Positions 56,905-64,000 of a DNA stretch of 64,000 bases are shown one piece after another. The stretch is from Piezodorus guildinii (lineage: Eukaryota > Arthropoda > Insecta > Hemiptera > Pentatomidae), in contig CM041293.1 in NCBI GenBank assembly GCA_023052935.1, positions 152,581,474 through 152,645,473 on the forward strand, in the 5' to 3' direction. The number at the start of each line of letters is the position of its first letter. Position 1 is the first letter of the stretch. Under the pieces are notes generated by a model that was not told the DNA's origin, made no database searches, and worked only from the letters and a program-made list of their open reading frames with translations. Position numbers and translations under genes: made by a program.

Positions 56905-57240
56905 ATTGGTGTGTGGACCTTCACAGTTCAAGGTATCCAGGGTATTACATGCTGACATAGTGAACCAGAAAATGTTGTTCAGTTTTTCAATATTGTCTAT
57001 TTGAAGAATTTTTTGGTCATCACTGGATCCTGATAAAAATGGTTAAATATCTTTCTCTGTCTTTTATGAGCTTTTTACAGTAGAGAAGGACATGAAACAG
57101 GCTGTTCAAGATAAACTGACCACAGAAAGTGCAGGTTTCTTGTGCTTTGAAGATGAACAGTTTGGTTATTCCATAAAGTGTGGTACGTTCTGGGCTCGAA
57201 ATTCTTAACTGGCTCAATGATCTTTTTTTTTTTCTAACTT
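56905..57240 (-). pseudogene. LINE ORF2 C-terminal tail (zinc-knuckle type)
   Basis: Minus strand: SQLRISSPERTTLYGITKLF, then QETCTFCGQ...LFHVLLYCKKLIKDRERYL, a CxxC...HxxxxC arrangement as in the post-RT tail of I- and related LINEs, then after one frameshift DDQKILQIDNIEKLNNIFWF and TMSACNTLDTL with a stop near 56,908. One frameshift, no RT core. The family differs from the I/LOA-like copies at 13.9 and 41.8 kb. 56,581-56,904 is AT-rich and otherwise unassigned. Confidence 0.6.
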
Positions 57241-57332
57241 GGCTGTAGAAATAAATAAATTGATGTTAAGTGAATAGAAAATAAAGACAGTCATTGAGCT
57301 TTATAGTAACTTCAATAAAATGTTGATGCAGC

Positions 57333-57550
57333 GAGGAAGCAGTATGATCTAATGGATAAAGTTCTAGACTACTTGGATCCCAGGTTCGGGCTCAGTTTTG
57401 GCAGAATAATTATATATTATTTCACTCTTGGGAAGACCCTTCTGGGGCACACCCATTCTCCATAAACTGGTTCCCGAAAAGAAAAGGAAAAACCGCTGAG
57501 TGCTAGTAGTACTAAACAGTACTAATCTTGATGTGTACAGAAAGCAAGAA
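57333..57550 (+). mobile_element. SINE-1-like diverged copy
   Basis: Head ATGATCTAATGGATAAAG (A box), GATCCCAGGTTCGGGCTC (B box), GGCAGAATAATTATATA, then ACCCTTCTGGGGCACACCC, ACCGCTGAGTGC and AGTACTAATC. Same order as SINE-1 but many substitutions and no clear T-tail. Confidence 0.65.
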
Positions 57551-57844
57551 CATTGTAGGTTGTAGAAATGCCGTTTTTTGTTTTTCTAAATTATAAAGAA
57601 CAGAAGTGATTCTTATTTTATCATCACGAAATGCCATGAGTAATATCAACTCAAGACATTGTAGGCAAAAAAAAAAAAAAAAAATTAAAAAATAGTCTTC
57701 TCTCCCTATATATAAAATTAAACGATGATTCTTGGTTTCATTTTAAACCACAGGACGGATTTTGATACGGGTATTCTTTCCTGAAGGTTCAAAAGTAAAA
57801 TACATTGCAATTTAGCGTTTCTTTAAACGGGAAAATAGATTTTC

Positions 57845-58030
57845 TGTAAACAAGTCAACAAAAAATAATTCCTAAAATATAAGTAGTAATGTAGACATAT
57901 AATATAGCGTTAGAAAGCCCAAGATTTTAGAAAAGTCGATGTGCAATAAAAAAATCGTACAAGTTAATATAAAGTTGTTGTAAGACTATAAACTTTATGA
58001 ACATATGTAATTGGTAAAGAGGAAGGTTAT
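57845..58030 (+). repeat. Repeat A, 3' part
   Basis: ATAATATAGCGTTAGAAAGCCCAAGATTTTAG matches the 3'-half block of Repeat A. The preceding 57,700-57,845 (CCCTATATATAAAATTAAACG...GACGGATTTTGATACGGGTA) is a different known style of insect repeat head whose class I cannot settle. Confidence 0.5.
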
Positions 58031-58554
58031 AATAGTTAAATGTTGCCACCGTCGTCCAGGATAGTGCAACTTACATTCTTCCATTTAGTATTAGGACCTT
58101 TGTTATTATAATTTTTGGATACATACATATTAATCTAGTTTTCTATATATGGGAATATTCAATTTTTCGTCATCTGTGCTTCACTTTGAAACAACAAACA
58201 ATTAATTTTGATAAATGTTTTTTACATAGACCGATGTTTAAATATAATAATTAAAAAAGATTACAGGAACTGGAGACAGCCTTCAAGTGTCAGTGTTTTT
58301 GAAATATGACCTAGAAGTTTCAACATTTTTTATCTGTATTATTAATTTTAATTGGAACTACGCGCTTCCATAAGGGGCTTATATGTCAAATAAATCAATA
58401 CAGTCTATTTTTCAGTCCATCAGTTATGCGTTTTAATGTTAAACTCATAAAATATCTCTTAGTATAATACAAATAATAATTTAAGGTTTAATATATATTA
58501 AAAGACCTTATTAAATGACCTTATGTTACTGATCATGAAGCAATCCATTGTTAT
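58031..58554. other. Unassigned AT-rich sequence
   Basis: No recognised gene or repeat. Confidence 0.4.
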
Positions 58555-58830
58555 TTTTGCCACGAAACATTTGCGATTTATATTTTCATCAAATTGTTAG
58601 TTTTTGTTTTGATTTGATATCTGCAAAATTCAAGGATTCAGCAACATTTTCTAAACACATGTTTTAAGTAGCGAAGCCGACTAAAAATGGCTGCAAAACT
58701 AAAAGTTTTTGTCAGAAAAATGTTTTTATACACGGTTTATAAATAGAGATCATAAGTGTTGTAAATAATATTGTCATTCAAAAATGTTGAGCGGCATTGC
58801 CTGTACCATTTTAAATGCATTGATCCTTAC
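58555..58830 (+). repeat. Repeat C, copy 2
   Basis: Aligns with 13,565-13,845: TTAGTTTTTGTTTTGATTTGATATCTGCAAAATT, GCGAAGCCGACTAAAAATGGCTGCAA, AAAAATGTTGAGCGGCATTG, TTTTAAATGCATTGA. Confidence 0.6.
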
Positions 58831-59155
58831 AATTATATTATCACAGATAGTCTATATTGTATTTAATGACTTACGAACAACTAGCCATAGAAAAGGTTCA
58901 TGTAACTCACCTGAAACAAAAAAAAAAATTAATCAATCTTAAAAATACTAATTTTAATTAGAAAATAAGATATTAAAAACTGGCATAACAATTATTTTAT
59001 ATTTTCAATTTGTGTTCAAGGCGCATGAAGGTACATCTTAACATTTAATCATCCCATATAAATTCATTTTTGAGGATTACGTTTAATATTGTACTGCTTG
59101 ATCAGAGAAAAGACTCTGATAATTAGGGCCTCAATTTAATTATCTCTGGGTTTAA
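58831..59155. other. Unassigned AT-rich sequence
   Basis: No recognised gene or repeat. Confidence 0.4.
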
Positions 59156-59163
59156 GAACGCTA

Positions 59164-59463
59164 GGAGCGGCTTGGTCTTGTGGATAGAGCACTAGTCTAC
59201 TGTTCACCAGGTCCTGGGTTCGAATCCCGGCTGTGCCACAATAATATTTATTCTGTTAATTCAGTCAGGGGGCGACCCTATGGTATAGAGACCCTCCTGG
59301 GGCAGCCCTTGCCTCTATAAAGTGTGTACACAGTATAATTGGGGAAAAAACCCGGCAGCTAAGCGTGATTGGTTTGATTAGTTTGCCTTGATAGAACAGT
59401 ACGATTCTCTCTACGATGTACTGAGCCCAAGACCCTAGTGGTAGAGGGTTTTTTCTTTCTTTG
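59164..59463 (+). mobile_element. SINE-1, full-length copy with TSD and T-rich tail
   Basis: 300 bases between GAACGCTA at 59,156-59,163 and 59,464-59,471. Head GGAGCGGCTTGGTCTTGTGG (A box) and GTCCTGGGTTCGAATCCCGG (B box), body with GGGGCGACCCTATGG, GAAAAAACCCGGCAGCTAAG, CAGTACGATTCTC, ACTGAGCCCAAGACCC, and end GAGGGTTTTTTCTTTCTTT. The T-rich tail in element sense agrees with the copy at 55,486. Confidence 0.9.
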
Positions 59464-59496
59464 GAACGCTAAGTTAAATTTATTGAAACCGATTCT

Positions 59497-59705
59497 AAGG
59501 TGTAGATTCTTTTAGGTGAAGGTCAAATTTTTATAAATAAAATTGGAGGCTGATGTCTACTTCCACTATTTTATTGAAAAAAAAATATTCGCACTACGTT
59601 TCGGCTACAATGCCATCTTCAGGTGCAGTGGAACAACTTAGATTTAGTGTGGGTAGCTGCTTCCTAGTCAAAACCACATGACACATGTCTCCAATTTTAT
59701 TTATA
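59497..59705 (-). mobile_element. 209-bp hammerhead-bearing element with TSD
   Basis: Between the perfect 12-bp duplication GAAACCGATTCT (59,485-59,496 and 59,706-59,717). Near the ends are inverted ATAAATAAAATTGGAG (59,534) and CTCCAATTTTATTTAT (59,687). The middle carries the best-formed hammerhead-like core in the window, on the minus strand. No coding capacity. Interpreted as a minimal, non-autonomous Penelope-type retroelement. Confidence 0.78.
59591..59626 (-). ncRNA. Hammerhead-like ribozyme motif, perfect stem I
   Basis: In sense: GCAC, CTGAAGA, T, stem II GGC/GCC (loop ATTGTA), GAAAC, GTA, GTGC. GCAC and GTGC pair perfectly as stem I, and GTA is an allowed cleavage triplet (NUH). 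One extra base before stem II relative to the standard core. Confidence 0.62.
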
Positions 59706-59717
59706 GAAACCGATTCT

Positions 59718-60939
59718 TGTAGCATTTAATGACCTAAAATTTTTATTTTTGAGATTTTTTCGTAAAAAAAAACTATTCCTAAGAAGCTACAAGCTCATAA
59801 TTCTTAAAAAACGTTTTTGACTCACTCATTCGATTTTCAACTTTAAATGACTTAGTTGCGCATTTATGGACATTAGAGTTCTTTTGGTCGTTTAGAAGTC
59901 CTCAAGTTATCCTCGAAGTCTGGCAACCTAACCCTGAAACTCACTGTTATATGCCAGGTGATTGTAATCTGGAAATAAATTTGATGAAAAAATAAATTAG
60001 GATAATAATGGATTAATACAAATATTGGGTTGTTTCACATGAAATGTCCGTTTTTATAGTTTCTAAAATACATAAAGGATTTTGCAGATCTCTGTTGTTT
60101 TCTTCCGAGTGTTTACATATTTAAAGTGAACAGTTACTAATCCTCTCTACCTTTGTATTATAAACAATAGCTTCCCAATCAATTACCCAATTATAAGTAT
60201 ACCTCCAAATATGAACATGGAATCACGCGATTTTCCCGTAATATTTTTGTACGAGTTTAAACTCGGAAATTCAGGCCGCTAGAAATATTTATATTACAAA
60301 CAGCAAGTGTATAAACCATTTTTTTTTAAGATTTATCATACGTAAACAATTTATTTCCCTCTGTCAACTTATGTAAAAACTTTAGATCATGACTTATTTT
60401 ATTTTTCTGATCGGCGCAAAAATAACATTAAAGAATATTTTATCATCTAATTTAGAGAACAGAAATATTTTTAATACGATTTAAAATAAAATATTTAAAA
60501 ACAATGCAAAACCTTATTCCATTAGCTTTATTATTATTTCTGAGTTTTTGAGATATTACTTCTTACGGGCCCATATACGAACTTTCTCCTCTCTACTCCC
60601 AATTTCAGAAAGAGCTTTTCCGAGAAAAGGGTGATTAGTTATTGTATCATGTTGTCTGAACGCAAGTCTAATGGGAATGCTGTTTAAAGGTAAGAAATGA
60701 CAGGGTAATATCGAAATTATAAATAAGCATATTCAGCTATTTATATTTCAATTACCTTCCAATCTGCTACCGATCAATCATCATTTTCTGAAATACGAAT
60801 TCAATGAGTTATATAACCAACCCTTTCTAGAACCGGTGTGAAACATAAAATAAATCATATCAAAATATGGTGAGTATGTTTTTACCTTGTTTATTAATTC
60901 AATAAGACACATTAACTTGTTTACAATTCTTTTTCTTTT
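59718..60939. other. Unassigned AT-rich sequence
   Basis: No recognised gene or repeat. Confidence 0.45.
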
Positions 60940-61750
60940 CACTTACCTATGTATGAAACATACAGTATATGAAAGTATTGGGATCGTGAAAGTTTTCGAA
61001 TTTTTGTTTTCAACAGAAATACACGTTTTAGGGTCCTATGTGTCCAAATAACCTAGGTCTGTGTGATAAGTCTAGCACAAAATTGAAAAGTCGTACGAAA
61101 CTGAAATTTCATATTTAGGGCAACTATACGTCCGATAGGTGCTAGCAACTTTTTTACTAACATCGGTTAACCGTAAGTGCTATTTTATATAATGTATTTG
61201 CACCTTTTTGTGATTTTCTCAAAAACTGTTCTAACGATTTTGATTAAACTCACCATATCGATGTAAAGTTTAATGATATTTAATATTATGTAGGTTTAAT
61301 TATGATTGAAATAGTCTAACAGGGCGTAAATGCTAATATTTTTAATTTTCTTCCTCTAAAGTACCTTTATTTTTATACATTCAGAAAATCTACCCCTATC
61401 ATCTTATTAGGATTGATAAAAAGTGAGTCAATATAAAAGTTGAATGAATTCGTTAGCGAACTAAAGGAAAAAAAAAAAATGCAAAAATATATTTTTCATG
61501 TAATATTTGTTGTTTTTTTGAACCTATGAACAACATTGATTTATAATATACCGTTAGAAAGCTAACGATTTTGGAAAAACTATAATCTTACATACAAAGT
61601 TGTAAAAACGTTATGTTAGTGACAAATCGGGTATAAAATTATTAATGATAATTATGCGTAACACTTAATGCGTAACATTTTTTTTTTTAATTTATGTTTT
61701 GACAGCCGATGCAAGTGAGAGTCGTGTGTTGCTCCCACCAGATCTTTTTT
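60940..61750 (+). repeat. Repeat A, complete uninterrupted copy
   Basis: Starts CTTTTCACTTACCTATG, ATGAAAGTATTGGGATCGTG, includes TTTTGATTAAACTCACCATATCG, ACCGTTAGAAAGCTAACGATTTTGG and ends GCAAGTGAGAGTCGTGTGTTG, CTCCCACCAGATCTTTTTTT. About 810 bases, the cleanest reference for family length. Confidence 0.78.
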
Positions 61751-61939
61751 TGAATGATGTTTCAGAAATTATAGATCGTTCACACACCAAAAATTATATT
61801 AAGCTCGTACAGAGTAGCCTAACATCCATTACTATAATACAAGAGAAAATCAGTCAGAAAAAAAAAATATCAATCAAATTGTGAAAAATATTTATAATTT
61901 TGGTAATGTTATAGAGTGAAGGAAGTCATAAGAATGCAT

Positions 61940-62275
61940 TGTGGCTGTTTCTCACTATTTTAATGATTCTTTCCTCTTGTCGCCACTCAGACTAATTTCC
62001 TCCAGAATTTCATTATGATTACTACAATAAAGATGTATGCTTATGACCACTGTAATGTTATATCAAATCATCAGTTCTTGTATTGAATATTAAATAGTTG
62101 ACTGTGTAATAAATATCAACTGCTCATCCAGTCGCTTCCTGAATCTTTTGTGATAGTTATGATGACGACCAGTAACATGAGTAGAAACTTTGCTTAATAA
62201 ACTGTTTTTCAATATTTCCTAATATTTTATGACCACAACCCTAATTATCTCACCCATTATCTGTTCTTATTATCT
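61940..62275 (+). mobile_element. Penelope-like end scraps
   Basis: 61,945-62,010 (CTCACTATTTTAATGATTC, TTGTCGCCACTCAGACTAATTTCCTCC) resembles the end of the 53,670 type. 62,217-62,265 (TTTTATGACCACAACCCTAATTATCTC) resembles the end of the 51,076 type. Both are short and diverged. Sequence between them and 61,751-61,939 is unassigned. Confidence 0.45.
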
Positions 62276-62601
62276 CGTTTTCGCAGAATGTACGCATTAT
62301 TTCCGATAAAAACAATGTAGTAGAAAACAAAGAATAGGAATATTTCAAATATTTTTTATTTATAATTATTTATTTATTAAAAAGTATGTCTAAATTAACG
62401 ATTTAGATATGTTTTCTTACAATTTCTTTATTATTCCTAACCAAATTATTTATTTATTCAAAGAAATTCAAAACAACATAGAGCAAAAATACTACTAGCA
62501 AACCTTATCAATCTGTACATTTAAAAAAAAAATTATCTTTTTTTTATTTATTATTATTTTATTTTATTTTTTTTTTTACAGTAGGTAATGAAGCAACTAA
62601 G
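62276..62601. other. Unassigned AT-rich sequence
   Basis: T-rich tracts, no recognised gene or repeat. Confidence 0.4.
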
Positions 62602-62846
62602 GGCAACCTGAGGATTAGTGGCTAGCGTAACAGCTTTATATGTATTAGGTCGCGCGTTTAAACTCATTGCTTATGCTACCCTTCGGTGAAACGTAAAATG
62701 ATGGTCCAGAGCCTATCCGATGTCAAATACTTGAACATTAAACGGTCTTATCATAATGAAACCTGGATAGGAAAAATTTAGGACTTACAAATCATTATTA
62801 TCTACCGATGAGCTACAGTCGCATAAAGCTAATCATTGATAGTCAT
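62602..62846 (+). mobile_element. SINE-3, old copy
   Basis: GGGCAACCTGAGGATTAGTGGCTAGCGTAACAG (A box), CGCGCGTTTAAACTC (B box decayed), CCTATCCGATGTCAAATACTTG, GGATAGGAAAAATTTAGGACTTAC, and a degenerate end near GCATAAAGCTAA. The most diverged full-length copy here. Confidence 0.72.
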
Positions 62847-63309
62847 TCAAGAAAATTATGTGTTGGAAAGTTCTTCTTATTCACTTTATCTTCAAACTCT
62901 TCAACCTACCAAGTTTTATTTAATACACCTCGAAGAATTGTCTGGAATAGTTTAGGGTATAAAATTACAGAATAAAGGATTAGGATGTAGCAGGAGTTTA
63001 GTATTACAAGGGATATTACTGAACAAATCTGTTACAAATGAAATATTGAGAGTTTTATAATTAATTTTATTTTCCGCTTACTAGGTGGTCCCTAAAGAGT
63101 TTTTGGTGAATTTCTAGTGCCCGAAGAAGCAAAATGCGGGGGTGTGTGTGTGTTTTATATATATAAGGCAGATATTGAATGCTAAACAGACAGGTTTTAA
63201 TGCAGTAGGCTGAAACAAGGCATGTGATGGAAATAATTTAAATATTTAGACGTATAAATATTATAACGTAGTTATTTAGTCAGTTGGAAACGTAGACGAC
63301 TCGTTTTTA
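62847..63309. other. Unassigned AT-rich sequence
   Basis: Contains a short GTGTGTGTGT tract near 63,142. Nothing else recognised. Confidence 0.4.
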
Positions 63310-64000
63310 CTTTCACTTACTATATATGGTAAGGGAAAGTATTGCGATCGTGAAAATTTTCAATGCGATCGTGAATTCCAGTTTTCAACGGAAATATACA
63401 TTTTAGTGTATTTGGTATCTCCCGGGCGGAAATGGTAAGTCCTATGAAACTGAAATTTCATATTTAAGACAAATATACTCCCGCGACGCTACAAAACCTT
63501 TTTCATCAAAATTAGCTTACCAGAAGAGCCACTTTATACCATGCAATTTCACCTTTTATCGATTTTCTCAAAAACGGTTGCGACGAGTTTGATTAAACTC
63601 GCTATATCGTTGTAAAAATTGATGGGATTTAATATTATTTAAGTTTAATTCGGATTAAAATGGTATGACAGGGCTTAAATGCCGATATTTTAAATTTTCT
63701 TTCTCTAAAGTACCTTTAATTTTGTTGATTCTATAAAAATAGCTATAATATCTTGTTACCAATGATGAAAAACAGGTAAATATATACATTTATTGAATTC
63801 GACACCCAACTAAAGGAGAAAACAGAAAAAATATTTTTTTAATGCAATTTTTTGTTCTTGAACATAAGAGCAGTAATATACATGTATGATATACCGTTGG
63901 AAAGCTAAAGATTTTAGAAAAAATATTATCTCATACACAAGCTATTAAAAGTTAATAGAGAGTGATGAAATGAAGATAAAACTGATTATTTTTTATAATA
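63310..64000 (+). repeat. Repeat A, cut by the window edge
   Basis: Starts with a near-perfect hairpin ACTTTCACTTAC-TATATATG-GTAAGGGAAAGT (63,311-63,342), then ATTGCGATCGTGAAAATTTTC (an ATGCGATCGTGA piece is duplicated at 63,362) and the full order of blocks to CGTTGGAAAGCTAAAGATTTTAG. The 3' terminus lies beyond the window. Confidence 0.78.

Overview
The window reads as a 64-kb stretch of AT-rich, gene-poor chromosomal DNA from an animal, most likely an arthropod and probably an insect. The basis is the transposon mix: Jockey-clade and CR1-like non-LTR retrotransposons, I/LOA-like and RTE-like fragments, mariner, piggyBac, pogo-like and hAT-like remnants, Penelope-like debris, three tRNA-derived SINE families, and long (AT)n, (GT)n and (GA)n microsatellites. 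I recognise no host protein-coding gene, rRNA or functional tRNA. Every open reading frame longer than about 100 codons that I can identify belongs to a mobile element. A hemipteran-like insect is a guess only.

Layout. 1-6.6 kb: fragments of CR1-like and Jockey-B LINEs, SINE-1 and SINE-3 copies, and a long unclassified repeat (Repeat A). 6.9-16.4 kb: Repeat B, a 5'-truncated Jockey-A copy, a TA-flanked MITE, another CR1-like fragment, an I/LOA-like LINE end and a hAT end. 16.4-17.2 kb: a large Penelope-related foldback. 17.64-22.44 kb: the centrepiece, a full-length Jockey-A element with a perfect 13-bp target-site duplication (TSD), gag-like ORF1 and endonuclease/reverse transcriptase ORF2, each broken by one single-base frameshift. 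22.5-25.3 kb: an RTE-like fragment, then a 355-bp tandem duplication whose first unit was invaded several times. 26-34.3 kb: Repeat A pieces, a CR1-like LINE, SINE-2, and an 840-bp inverted repeat beside a Penelope-type end. 35-45 kb: Repeat A split by a Jockey tail and a MITE, nested LINEs, a pogo-like exon and an internally deleted mariner. 46-53 kb: three Jockey-B copies truncated at nearly the same base, Repeat B, and a 271-bp inverted-repeat element with two hammerhead-like motifs. 54.9-56.5 kb: a decayed piggyBac with TTAA ends, invaded by SINE-1 and Penelope debris. 57-64 kb: SINE-1, a 209-bp hammerhead-bearing element, Repeats C and A, SINE-3.

The elements relate to each other mainly as parasites and targets. 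Jockey-A and Jockey-B could share one enzymatic machinery. The SINEs carry polymerase III A and B boxes and must borrow a reverse transcriptase. Short elements with a conserved hammerhead-like core (CTGANGA, a covarying stem, GAAAC, GTH) recur at six loci and are the most interesting system here. Nested insertions give clean relative ages and, by comparing empty and filled copies, fix element boundaries without outside data.

Names such as Jockey-A/B, SINE-1/2/3 and Repeat A/B/C are local labels for families seen in this window. Family assignments rest on recognisable protein motifs and on alignment by eye between copies. No database search was run.
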